DNA from: Candidatus Auribacterota bacterium
Lineage (GTDB): Bacteria > Auribacterota > JAFGBW01 > JAFGJP01
Length of the DNA: 64,000 nt
Direction: 5' to 3'
Assembly: GCA_023144635.1 (NCBI GenBank)
Contig: JAGLFH010000041.1
Location: 97,661 to 161,660 of the forward strand
In this document: piece by piece, positions 27,759 through 37,073 of the stretch
Layout: every line of letters starts with the position of its first letter
How positions within the stretch are numbered: the first letter of the stretch is position 1
The notes under the pieces: generated by a model
Told to the model about the DNA's origin: nothing
Databases searched by the model: none
Seen by the model: only the letters and a program-made list of their open reading frames with translations
Position numbers and translations under genes: made by a program

Positions 27759-30700
27759 TCAACTGATAGCTTCACCGCTTGTGCTTGTAAAGTGAACTTC
27801 TCCCTCTGTAAAAATCACCTCGCCATCAGTAATAGCAACATTACCTTCAATTGCTGTTACACCATCTGTACTTGAATAATCAGTATTATATCCTACTTCT
27901 ATAATAACTATCTTACCATCATCTAGAATAACATCCTCTTCCAGTACAGTATTCTGAACAAGCAGATTATCTCCTGTCTGTGTTTCATTATCATCATAAG
28001 CACTTTGAACCTCATTAAAATCTTTTAAAGATTGTGGATTGCGCACTTTGTTACTGTTAGAAGCTTTTGTTGTACTAGATGCAATATTTGAAAGAGCGGA
28101 AATGTTTCCAACATTATCAAATATTTTTGCAGCAAAATAATATGTTGTCTCCGTTGAAAGTCCTTTTATATTGAAAAAAGCAGTTGTTCCACTTGCACCG
28201 GGCTCTGGTTCATTATTAATATGAGATGCACTATTCCAGTTTAGATCTGTAATAGGAGATGTTGAAAATCTTATATCATAACTATTATCTACTCCTTCTA
28301 AATAAGGAGTAGTCCACTTTAATCTTATAGAAGTATGGTTTGTTGAAGATACCGTAAGATCAGTTACAGCTGAAAGATCAGAAGTTACTTTTTTTGCTCC
28401 AGCATCACTAGAGCTATAATCACTTTCTATACCATCTTTAACTGCCTTTATAAAGTAGTAATAAGTAATTCCTGCTATAGCTGATGTATCCTGATAAGAA
28501 TTAGTAAGGACGTTTCCAAGTAATGTTTTTGTGCCATCAATGGTATTAGAACGATAAACATTATATGAAACAGCCTCTTCAACACTGTTCCATGTTATCT
28601 CTACATAATCAGCTAATGTAGCATCTGTGGCTGTAACTCCAATCGCTATGTCAACTATCTCATTTACCGTTAAATTTACAACAATTTCTGTATCTCCGTT
28701 TCCATCGGTCGTGTTAGTAAACGTAACAACTTCTGAATAATCACCACCATTAAGTGAATTAGCTTCCTCATTAATAGACACTGTGATTATTGTGTTTTCG
28801 CCTGCTTCAAGAGTTCCACTTGTTTTATCAATAGTTATCCAAGGAACCATTTTAGTAATAGTCCACTCAAGTGGAAGGTCGCCGCTGTTTTCAATAGCAT
28901 ATGTCTTATTTACAGGTGCAAAAGGTCCTGCCTCATCACCTGTTGAATTAAATGCTGCAGTTGATGAAATAACCAAGAATCCCGGATCCTGCACAAGTGG
29001 AGGCACTTTTTTATAACCAATATCATATGCGCTGTAATCACTTATCACGCTATCATTTACAGCTTTTACCCAGAAATAGTAGTTAACTCCTGCAGAAGAT
29101 GAACTATCCTGATAATTTGTATAAGTTGTAGAACTAAGAAGTGTTTTAGCACCATCTACTGTATCTGATCGATAAACATTATAATAAGTAGCATCTGCTA
29201 TTCCGCTCCATACGATCTCAATAAAAGCTTGAGATGCACCATCTGATGCTGAAATACTTGATGGAGTTTCTAATACATCATTTACAGTCAAACTTACTGA
29301 AAATGATGTATTTCCATTACCGTTTGTTGTGTTGGATATTGTTACGGTATCACTGTAAACTCCATTTACTAAACTATTAGCATTTGTATTTATTGAAAGA
29401 GTAATATCCTCTGTTTCTCCTGCATTAAGAGTTCCGGTTACTTTTGAGAGAGTCAGCCAGTTTGTAGTCTTTGAAATAGACCAGCTAAGAGTTTTTTCAC
29501 CTGTATTTTCAAGAGTAAATGTTTTTGAGCTTGGTGAAAATGGACCATTTTCATCACCGGTTGCGATAAAACTTGAAGTAGAAGTAACATTTAATGTTCC
29601 AGGTGTTGGGTCTGGAGCTTGTGTATCTTGAAGCACGATCTCAAACCAAGGAAAGCTCAATCCTGCTGTAGAAAACGAGACAATATTATCCTGCCTTGAA
29701 GTCACTATTTCAATAGATCTTGTACCAGTACTGTCCAAAGCAAAAACCTGGCAATCTTTTTCCGTTGTAAAAGATACTTGAACTTCAATGTTCTTTAAAA
29801 GAGTCGGTCCTATTCCCCAATTAAATGTTCCATCAGGATTCCATCCGGAATTTGTATTTTTTACTTCGCTGACCGTAACAAGCACTAACTTGTCTGCTGT
29901 TTCCAGTGAAACATTTTCCGGGGAATACATCAAAACCGCACCATCTTCACTTGAAATCACATTGAAAAAACCGGGTGATAATACTTGATCTTTAATGAAC
30001 CCGATAACTCCTTGAAGAGACGGTGAATTAACGCTGAAAATATCGTTCGTAATATTTGCTGTTAAATTTGTATCACCATCATTCTTAAGAAAAAGCATAC
30101 TGCCAAGGGGTGTGAGGATGCGCTGCTGAGGATTACCTGATGTAACAAAGAAATGCTGAATATTCGCTTCATCAAAAGGAACACCACCCCTGTTAAAGTC
30201 AAACTGAAAAAGTCCGTCCCATCCTTTTTGTAATGCTTCTGAAGCAATGTACACAGGCAATTCATAAGCATAGTTATTAGGATAACATTGATTCCATTCC
30301 GTTACTGTATATGGACGATCGTCGATTTCCGGACGAACCCATTCTATTCTATCAATAATATCCCAATCCGTATAATTTTTGATGAGAGATTTATTATGAA
30401 TTTCAAAGTTCTCACCATCCCTGTCAGGATGATCCCAATAGGCATGTGTATCTACGTAATCGCATTCAATTTCAGATTCCGTATCTTCCGGATAAAAGAT
30501 ACCTGCATTACCTGTTATCGGACATTTCACTCCGCATGTTATTTTTAGAAAATCATTCATTTCTTTAAAGAAAGATTTCTGAATTCCAATATAAAAATCT
30601 TTAATATCACTTTGTGTTTGTGCAGAATATGTATTAAGAATGCTGTATATTGGCCGTAAAAAATCAAAAGATGTATGTGCTCCTCCCATTCCTTTTTCTT

Positions 30701-31964
30701 TTATTTGCAGGTTTTCTATAGTGATCTCTCCTGTATTGCACCCAAGATATAATCCAACCTTTGCATCCTGACAATCCACAGGAGGAACAAAAGTAAACTC
30801 ATAACTTTGTGGAGTTGTTGACAAATCTATTTCTTCCCAAAGATCCATATTTTGTGAATTTTCAGAAGCAGATAATACGATACTTAAACTTTTGTCGGCT
30901 GAGCCTGTAAAAGAAACAATATAAGATTTTTTTGATGACAGCTCTAAATTGTAATCCCTGTATGAAACATCGGCAAGGTTTCCTGTAGTTTGATTTATCT
31001 GAAATATTGTTACTCCACTGGTAGTCTGCTTTTGAACATCAGTACCTGGAGCGGCATAAAAATTCCATTCCGAACCGTCCTCGGAAATGACCTGCTCTGA
31101 ATCATCGCCCAAACCCCATGCCTGATTAACATTTTCCGGTGTTTCGTATTTGTCTTCTAACCAGTTATTCCATAGAGTATCCAGCTGTGTAATATAATAA
31201 TCCGGTATAGATGCTGAATCATTTAATTTGTCTGTTCTCCAAAAAGCTATTATAGAATCTTCATTTACAATTTCTATCAGCGCAATAGCTGGATCATCGG
31301 AATATTTCAATCCTGTATATGGATTAAAATGGGTCAGAAGACCTTCAGCATACTGTTTCTGTAGTTCAATCAATCTTGGATCAAATAAAGACGCGGGTTT
31401 TGCTGCAGCATTTAGGTCCTGAGCATTAATAACACCATCAGCTTTTGTAAATCCTCTATATACAAGAAGGCCTAAATCAACATAAATACCTAATGATTTT
31501 AAACGGGAAATAAGATAATCCAATCTATCGAACTGTTCATCGCTGAAAAAACCTGTTCTTTTTTGCTGATAATCCGGATAAGCATAGTCAACATCCTCAA
31601 ATATGCCTCTTGATTCAAAATAAACATCCATTAGATGAAAACGAACTGAATTAAAGCCTAAAAAGGCAATTTGTTCTGCCATTTTGTCCGATTCCTCTTT
31701 GGTTGGAAAACATGCTGCTGCTACCAAATTTGTTCCCCAGAATTTAGCCTCTTCCCCATCTTCAAAGATAAATTTTTCATTTTGCGTCTGAACAAAACCA
31801 TGTTTTCCGGCAGGAGCATCTAAAACCAGGTTTCCCATATTAGCTGGTGAATTTTTATCCATGGTTTTTGTTAAATCAAAAGCATACCATCCATCTTCAG
31901 CTAACAAAATTTGACATTGGAAAAAAAGTAATATTACTAGCAAAATCTTTAATTTCATCTTCAT
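27759..31964 (-). CDS. Large secreted GH5-like glycosidase with CBM, BACON-like and FN3 modules
   Basis: I chose the ATG after GGAGGGG; the frame is open 36 nt further upstream. The 1401-residue product has a signal peptide (1-22). A TIM-barrel glycoside hydrolase runs from about 75 to 630, with the likely acid/base E235 (EIVNED), nucleophile E556 (YTVTEWN) and THAYWDHP at about 506-513. A carbohydrate-binding-like sandwich (about 300-422) is inserted in the barrel. Then come two near-duplicate pairs of a BACON-like domain and FN3 (about 790-990 and 997-1193), one more FN3 (about 1197-1300) and a short tail without an anchor. A sigma-54-type promoter lies upstream. Substrate unknown; self-EPS trimming is inferred from the neighbours. 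Confidence 0.85.
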   Translation of the reverse strand: MKMKLKILLVILLFFQCQILLAEDGWYAFDLTKTMDKNSPANMGNLVLDAPAGKHGFVQTQNEKFIFEDGEEAKFWGTNLVAAACFPTKEESDKMAEQIAFLGFNSVRFHLMDVYFESRGIFEDVDYAYPDYQQKRTGFFSDEQFDRLDYLISRLKSLGIYVDLGLLVYRGFTKADGVINAQDLNAAAKPASLFDPRLIELQKQYAEGLLTHFNPYTGLKYSDDPAIALIEIVNEDSIIAFWRTDKLNDSASIPDYYITQLDTLWNNWLEDKYETPENVNQAWGLGDDSEQVISEDGSEWNFYAAPGTDVQKQTTSGVTIFQINQTTGNLADVSYRDYNLELSSKKSYIVSFTGSADKSLSIVLSASENSQNMDLWEEIDLSTTPQSYEFTFVPPVDCQDAKVGLYLGCNTGEITIENLQIKEKGMGGAHTSFDFLRPIYSILNTYSAQTQSDIKDFYIGIQKSFFKEMNDFLKITCGVKCPITGNAGIFYPEDTESEIECDYVDTHAYWDHPDRDGENFEIHNKSLIKNYTDWDIIDRIEWVRPEIDDRPYTVTEWNQCYPNNYAYELPVYIASEALQKGWDGLFQFDFNRGGVPFDEANIQHFFVTSGNPQQRILTPLGSMLFLKNDGDTNLTANITNDIFSVNSPSLQGVIGFIKDQVLSPGFFNVISSEDGAVLMYSPENVSLETADKLVLVTVSEVKNTNSGWNPDGTFNWGIGPTLLKNIEVQVSFTTEKDCQVFALDSTGTRSIEIVTSRQDNIVSFSTAGLSFPWFEIVLQDTQAPDPTPGTLNVTSTSSFIATGDENGPFSPSSKTFTLENTGEKTLSWSISKTTNWLTLSKVTGTLNAGETEDITLSINTNANSLVNGVYSDTVTISNTTNGNGNTSFSVSLTVNDVLETPSSISASDGASQAFIEIVWSGIADATYYNVYRSDTVDGAKTLLSSTTYTNYQDSSSSAGVNYYFWVKAVNDSVISDYSAYDIGYKKVPPLVQDPGFLVISSTAAFNSTGDEAGPFAPVNKTYAIENSGDLPLEWTITKMVPWITIDKTSGTLEAGENTIITVSINEEANSLNGGDYSEVVTFTNTTDGNGDTEIVVNLTVNEIVDIAIGVTATDATLADYVEITWNSVEEAVSYNVYRSNTIDGTKTLLGNVLTNSYQDTSAIAGITYYYFIKAVKDGIESDYSSSDAGAKKVTSDLSAVTDLTVSSTNHTSIRLKWTTPYLEGVDNSYDIRFSTSPITDLNWNSASHINNEPEPGASGTTAFFNIKGLSTETTYYFAAKIFDNVGNISALSNIASSTTKASNSNKVRNPQSLKDFNEVQSAYDDNETQTGDNLLVQNTVLEEDVILDDGKIVIIEVGYNTDYSSTDGVTAIEGNVAITDGEVIFTEGEVHFTSTSGEAIS

Positions 31965-32015
31965 CTCTTTCCCCTCCAACATGTTATGCATTTTACTCAT
32001 GGACTACTTATATAA

Positions 32016-32030
32016 GCAAATAGCATTCCA
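32016..32030 (-). promoter_or_regulatory. Sigma-54-type -24/-12 promoter
   Basis: On the minus strand the sequence is TGGAATGCTATTTGC. It matches TGGCAC-N5-TTGC at the invariant GG and GC with correct spacing. It lies 52 bp before the chosen start of the glycosidase. The rest of the 315-bp gap, including a G-rich GGGTGGTAGGAGGGGG run at about 32175, shows no gene. Confidence 0.5.
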
Positions 32031-32279
32031 AACACGTTAACATGCTAAATACGAGATGGTTATAAATTCTGACAGGAAATTTAGCGCTTTTATGTGTCAT
32101 GTTTTGTTTCTATATATGGCTTTTACACGCTGAATTGTAATGTTTTAAGCGCGTGTTCGGGGAAATGTTTAATTGTGGGTGGTAGGAGGGGGTTGTTTTT
32201 TTCAAAAATATAGCAATCTCAAAAATCATGTAGTTTTTTATGTTGTTTGATTGATTTTAAATTTATAATGAAATAGAGT

Positions 32280-33524
32280 ATGTATAACGCTATTAAAAAA
32301 ATTCTAAGTAATGCTATGCTCTTGCTAGCTTTTTTTTGCTTACTCTTAAGTGTTATTCTTCAATTTACAGCTGATGTATCTTATCGAAAGGCTCGGGAAC
32401 TTGATAAGCTTTATCGTTGGAAACGCGCCAAAGAGAAATACCAATTATCAGTAAAGCTAAATCCTTATAACTCTTTATATTTAGATGGATTAGGGGGAAT
32501 ACTCCTTAAGCAAAATACTTCAGATAGCAACAAGTCATCTCTTCTTAAAAAAGCAGACACTCTTTATAGAAAAGCTTTAAGGCTTAATCCTCTTTATTCT
32601 GAATACTGGCTCAGACTGGGAAAAGTACAGCTGGAAAAAAGAAAATATGCTAAAAATTCTTCTTGGAAAATCTCAAGCAGCAAAAAACTAAATAAAAAAG
32701 ATCCTTATTTATATGAGGCAATGCAATACTTTCAAAAAGTGCTTGAAAACGATCCATTTGGCTTTAATACATCTTATACTATAGGATCTTTTTCTTTACC
32801 GTTTTGGCAGTTTTTTAATAATAGTGAGAAAGAATTTATATCAAAAAGATTAAATTATTGTTCTTCATTAAAAAGAAAATACAATTTATCTATATATCCT
32901 CTTGTTTGGAAACATACAAAAGATTTTCATGTCTTGAAATCAGTAACACCCTCTAATTTGAAATCGAATATTTTACTTTATAGCTTTATTGATAAAAACA
33001 ACCTTTGGCAGTTTCGTAAAGAACAAAAAAGGATACTAGATTTCTTCAAACAAAAAGAGGAGCCTGCACAATATGAACAGGAAAGATCAAGAAAACTAAA
33101 AAAAATTGAAATGGTAAATAAAAATGCCGGCTTGTCATCGCCTGCTGAAAATTATATTTCAAAAAACGACTGGAAGTCTATAACAAAAGATGGAGTAATT
33201 GTTAACGATAATTGCAAAATGCGATCTGAAAGAACTATTTATGGTATTATACATATACCTGCAGAAAAATCTCTTCTTAAAATTCAAATGAGAAGTTCAC
33301 AGGCAAAAGGAATCTATTCTTATGTATTTTTAGAATTAGATGGAAAAGAAATTGGAGGATTTTTTGTAAATAGTTTACAATGGAAAGAGTATTCACTTAG
33401 AATAAATACAACAGGTGGCATAAAAGTCCTAAGTATTACTTTTTTAAATGACTTTTATGATAAAAAAACCGGCGAGGATCGAAATTTGTATATCGGACGG
33501 GCTTTTGTTAAGAATATAAAATAA
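32280..33524 (+). CDS. TPR-repeat membrane protein with C-terminal carbohydrate-binding-like domain
   Basis: The 414-residue protein has an N-terminal membrane helix (about 10-30) and TPR-like repeats (about 35-170), with AKEKYQLSVKLNPYNSLYLDGLG and ADTLYRKALRLNPLYSEYWLRLGKVQLEK. Residues about 310-414 look like a beta-sandwich (IIHIPAEKSLLKIQMRSSQAKGIYSYVFLELDGKEIGGFFV). TPR proteins next to Wzy-type ligases are common in polysaccharide loci. The start has no ribosome site and lies 11 bp after a TATAAT box, so the message may be leaderless. Confidence 0.75.
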   Translation: MYNAIKKILSNAMLLLAFFCLLLSVILQFTADVSYRKARELDKLYRWKRAKEKYQLSVKLNPYNSLYLDGLGGILLKQNTSDSNKSSLLKKADTLYRKALRLNPLYSEYWLRLGKVQLEKRKYAKNSSWKISSSKKLNKKDPYLYEAMQYFQKVLENDPFGFNTSYTIGSFSLPFWQFFNNSEKEFISKRLNYCSSLKRKYNLSIYPLVWKHTKDFHVLKSVTPSNLKSNILLYSFIDKNNLWQFRKEQKRILDFFKQKEEPAQYEQERSRKLKKIEMVNKNAGLSSPAENYISKNDWKSITKDGVIVNDNCKMRSERTIYGIIHIPAEKSLLKIQMRSSQAKGIYSYVFLELDGKEIGGFFVNSLQWKEYSLRINTTGGIKVLSITFLNDFYDKKTGEDRNLYIGRAFVKNIK

Positions 33525-33569
33525 AGAATTATCTTTTTTTAAACCAAACATTACTATTTATAATAAATT

Positions 33570-34715
33570 ATGCCTTCTTCTGACAATTTTTCTGTACTTA
33601 TCCCTGATGGAAATAATGATATTTCTTTATTTGTAGTACGGTGTTTATCTCAAATTCCTAATTTGAAGATCCATGTAATGTCCGAAAAATCTTATGCTCC
33701 TATTCGTTTTTCCCGCCATATAACTTCTTTTCATGTTGAAAAAGTTGATTACAATACAGAAAAACATCTGGATGTTATTTGCCACTACATGAAAAAAACA
33801 AAAGCTGATATATTGCTTCCCGTTAAGTTTTCCATGACGAGATACTTATCTCATCATTTCCAAAAACTATCAAAACAGATTACTATTACGCCTATTACAA
33901 ATATCAACACATTCAATATAGTTAATAATAAATGGTTACTGGCTGAGTTTCTTAAACGTCATGGCTTTCCTCATCCTGATACAATTTTATACTGCTCTGA
34001 GGAAAATTATGAAAATTCCATTCAAAATCTTTCTTTTCCTGTATTGGTAAAACCAATCTTTGGAGATAGCGGTAAGGGGATATATCTCTTCGATGATCGA
34101 TCTAAATTATTATCTTTTCTCGAGGCAAATATAGATCAGTCACAACAGATTATCATACAGAATTGCATTCGCGGCATTGATATAGGCTGCAGTGTGTTAT
34201 GTAGCGACGGAAAGATCTTAGCCTATACTATTCAAAAAGGAATGGCCTCAACCGGCATAAAATTTTCCAGTCTTTCGGAAATTGATCTTATAAAAAAGGA
34301 AAATGTGTTTAAAATAATTGAAAAATTAATGTCTATCTTAAAATGGAATGGTATTGCCCATATCGACATGCTATATGACGAAAAAGAAAATAGCGCAAAA
34401 ATAATTGAAATAAATCCTCGTTACTGGGCAAGCCTTATGGGATCTTTCTCTGCTGGTGTTAATTTTCCCTATCTATCCTGCCTGGCAGGATTAGGTTTTT
34501 CATTTCCAAAACCTGACTACTATTTAGATCATTTCATTGTTTCTGGAAAAGCAACGATTAAACATGCTATAAAGTATTACTTTAAAAAAAGCAAAATAGA
34601 TTTCTCCTGGAAAAAAACAAGCTTAAAGTATGGCATGGCTGACCCTTTAGCAGAACTGTTTCTTATGCTGGAGCGTCACAGTCAAATTTATAGAAAGTTT
34701 ATACTGAAAAAATAG
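33570..34715 (+). CDS. ATP-grasp family enzyme
   Basis: The 381-residue protein has a PreATP-grasp region (VLIPDGNNDISLFVVRCLSQ) and a CPSase-like ATP-grasp. Visible parts are NNKWLLAEFLKRHGFPHPDT, FPVLVKPIFGDSGKGIYLF, IAHIDMLYD and the metal-binding IIEINPRYWASLMG. It joins a carboxylate to an amine or other nucleophile with ATP. In sugar loci such enzymes may attach amino acids to sugars, which is inference. It has no ribosome site. Confidence 0.85.
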   Translation: MPSSDNFSVLIPDGNNDISLFVVRCLSQIPNLKIHVMSEKSYAPIRFSRHITSFHVEKVDYNTEKHLDVICHYMKKTKADILLPVKFSMTRYLSHHFQKLSKQITITPITNINTFNIVNNKWLLAEFLKRHGFPHPDTILYCSEENYENSIQNLSFPVLVKPIFGDSGKGIYLFDDRSKLLSFLEANIDQSQQIIIQNCIRGIDIGCSVLCSDGKILAYTIQKGMASTGIKFSSLSEIDLIKKENVFKIIEKLMSILKWNGIAHIDMLYDEKENSAKIIEINPRYWASLMGSFSAGVNFPYLSCLAGLGFSFPKPDYYLDHFIVSGKATIKHAIKYYFKKSKIDFSWKKTSLKYGMADPLAELFLMLERHSQIYRKFILKK

Positions 34716-34731
34716 TTTTTTTATTTAAAAA

Positions 34732-36069
34732 ATGAGATACAAAATATACAAGATAATACTTTGGCTTGGTGTCGTTTCATTATTGATCTTTCCTCCTATT
34801 GCACAAGGCGCAGTAAAAATATGGTCAATAACACCTGTTTTGCTTATAGAGTTACTTCTTATATTTTTGTGGTTGTGGAAAATCAAAAATCATAAAACTC
34901 GTTTAGCAGACAATACTCATCAGCTATCAGCTAATAAAAATTCTGAAAAAATATTATTTGTAAAAACCCCTCTGGATAAACCTATATGGTCTTTTGCATT
35001 ATTGGCTATTTTTTCTTTTATTTTCTCTATATACAAGCATGACAGCTTTTTTGCGTTATTAAAACTTTTTGGATATATTGGAATTTATTATTTGATCGTT
35101 AATGAATTTAACTTGTTTATGAAAAAAAGTCTTCTTTTTGTAATTCTGTGCTTCGCAACATGTCTTTCATTTTATGGTTTTTTACAATATTTTGGTTTTT
35201 TAGATAATTCCTGGTGGGGATTACCTAATTGTTTGTCAGCAACTTATGTTAATCACAACCATTTTTCTGGCTATCTGGAAATGTTAATACCAATAATAAT
35301 AGTTGTTTTTTTGAGCTATGGGTTATGTCACAAAAATTATAAATTGCTTATTATGATCCTTCTAGGATTAGCGCTGACAATAATGAGTGCTGCTTATATT
35401 CTTGCACAATCACGTGGAGGATGGATAAGTCTTGGTTCTGCTCTTTTTATAATGAATATTATTCTTTTAAAGAAGAAATTTCTTTTTTCAAAAAACCTTA
35501 TGCTTTATATTTTTTCTGTTGTGATTATACTTTCTCTCGCTTATATCAGCAAAAGTAAGGTTTCTAAGCGTATTGAAAATTTGACACAGGAAATTAGCGG
35601 TGAAACCTCCATTGAAAAACGAATTGCTATTTGGAAAGGATCAATAAATATGATCCAAAATAACGCACTAAGAGGAACAGGAATCGGAACTTTTGTCTGG
35701 GGTTTTACGCGTTACAGGCCGATTACTCTTCATTCTATAAGAGTACATTATGCTTATAACGAATATCTTCATATGGCAGCTGAAATGGGGTTATTGGCGC
35801 CTTTGATCATGCTATGGGGATTGATCGTAGTTATTATTACTGGATATAGATCAAAAAAAATAAGACATGGGACGCAGAATACGGAACAAAGGGAAGTGAT
35901 TCAAAAAGATAAGATTCTATTTAGTTATTTAATAGTAGGATGCACAACTGGCGTTCTTAGTTTAGCTATTCACGGATTGACAGATTTTAATTTTCATATA
36001 CCTGCAAACATGCTGCTATTTACTGTGATCCTCGGCATAATGGTATCTTTTACAGACAACAATAAATGA
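34732..36069 (+). CDS. O-antigen ligase/Wzy-type membrane protein (second copy)
   Basis: The 445-residue protein has about 10 membrane helices. SAAYILAQSRGGWISLGSALFIM is followed by the periplasmic loop MIQNNALRGTGIGTFVWGFTRYRP and HYAYNEYLHMAAEMGLLA, all typical of the ligase fold. It differs clearly from the first Wzy/ligase of this window, so the two may act on different polymers or acceptors. It follows the ATP-grasp gene by 16 bp. Confidence 0.88.
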   Translation: MRYKIYKIILWLGVVSLLIFPPIAQGAVKIWSITPVLLIELLLIFLWLWKIKNHKTRLADNTHQLSANKNSEKILFVKTPLDKPIWSFALLAIFSFIFSIYKHDSFFALLKLFGYIGIYYLIVNEFNLFMKKSLLFVILCFATCLSFYGFLQYFGFLDNSWWGLPNCLSATYVNHNHFSGYLEMLIPIIIVVFLSYGLCHKNYKLLIMILLGLALTIMSAAYILAQSRGGWISLGSALFIMNIILLKKKFLFSKNLMLYIFSVVIILSLAYISKSKVSKRIENLTQEISGETSIEKRIAIWKGSINMIQNNALRGTGIGTFVWGFTRYRPITLHSIRVHYAYNEYLHMAAEMGLLAPLIMLWGLIVVIITGYRSKKIRHGTQNTEQREVIQKDKILFSYLIVGCTTGVLSLAIHGLTDFNFHIPANMLLFTVILGIMVSFTDNNK

Positions 36070-36355
36070 TCTTAAAACTGTATAATCAAAAACTAATCCT
36101 ACTTTTCAGTATTTGCCCGTGATCCCTCTGTGGTAATGCAAGCACATTTAAATGATCTATTTAAACTTCATGAAAGGAGTTTTCTCTTCTCTTTCTCCCA
36201 TTTGGTTTTATTGGACTTTTAATAATTGTCGACATACTGCCTGAAATTTTATTACCATTACATTATAAATAGAAATCATCTTAAATAATTAGGAAAATCC
36301 TTGAATTTTTTAAATACATATTAATGTCTGTTTTATCTTAAAAGGCTATAAAACT

Positions 36356-36994
36356 ATGCCAAGCTATTCTTCTAAAAGCAAGTTGATAAGGTTACTTGAT
36401 AAATTTCGTTATGGATTGATCCTGCATAGTATCAGAAACCGATTGGCATGGATGGGGCTTCTTGAAATTTCACTCAGTTATTTGTGCAAGGAAGAATTGT
36501 CTGACAGCTTAATGCCTGAAATTAAGTGTAGCTTAGAAGAGCATTCTTTAGAATTTTTTGGACCAGTTGATATGAATATTATAGGGGAAGAAAACTGTGG
36601 ATACAAAAAAGAACGAATGCTTGCTATGCTAAAAGAAGGCAAAAAATGTTTTGGCATAAAACATAAGGGAAAAATTGCATCCTTTATGTGGTTTGACTTT
36701 GATGAATGTAATTGGTACCCATATAAGTTTCGATTGAAAAAAAATGAAGTCTATTTATTTCATCTGTACACAATGTATCCGTTTCGAGGGAAAAACATTG
36801 CACCCTACCTGCGATATAAAAGTTATGAAGTCCTTAAAAACATGAACCGGGATACAATTTATAGTTTAACAGAATATTTTAATTCGGCTGCTATAAAAGT
36901 TAACAAGAAATTAAACATGAAATTGTTGAAGTTTATTCTATACATAGAATTATTCAGAAGGTTTCATTGGACTTTTACGATAAAAACATACTAA
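36356..36994 (+). CDS. GNAT-family acetyltransferase-like protein
   Basis: The 212-residue protein has a GNAT core in its second half (FGIKHKGKIASFMWFDFDE, then VYLFHLYTMYPFRGKNIAPYLRYKSYEVLKNM, where RGKNIA fits the acetyl-CoA loop). The N-terminal 60 residues are basic and unlike the core. It is probably part of the second sugar group and may acetylate an amino sugar. The 286-bp gap before it holds no gene I can recognise. Confidence 0.75.
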   Translation: MPSYSSKSKLIRLLDKFRYGLILHSIRNRLAWMGLLEISLSYLCKEELSDSLMPEIKCSLEEHSLEFFGPVDMNIIGEENCGYKKERMLAMLKEGKKCFGIKHKGKIASFMWFDFDECNWYPYKFRLKKNEVYLFHLYTMYPFRGKNIAPYLRYKSYEVLKNMNRDTIYSLTEYFNSAAIKVNKKLNMKLLKFILYIELFRRFHWTFTIKTY

Positions 36995-37073
36995 ACTCTA
37001 TAGATATTAATTGCATTGTAAGACTTGATCAAAGTTCTTACTAAGGAAAATAAGATTAAATAGTCATCTTTTG

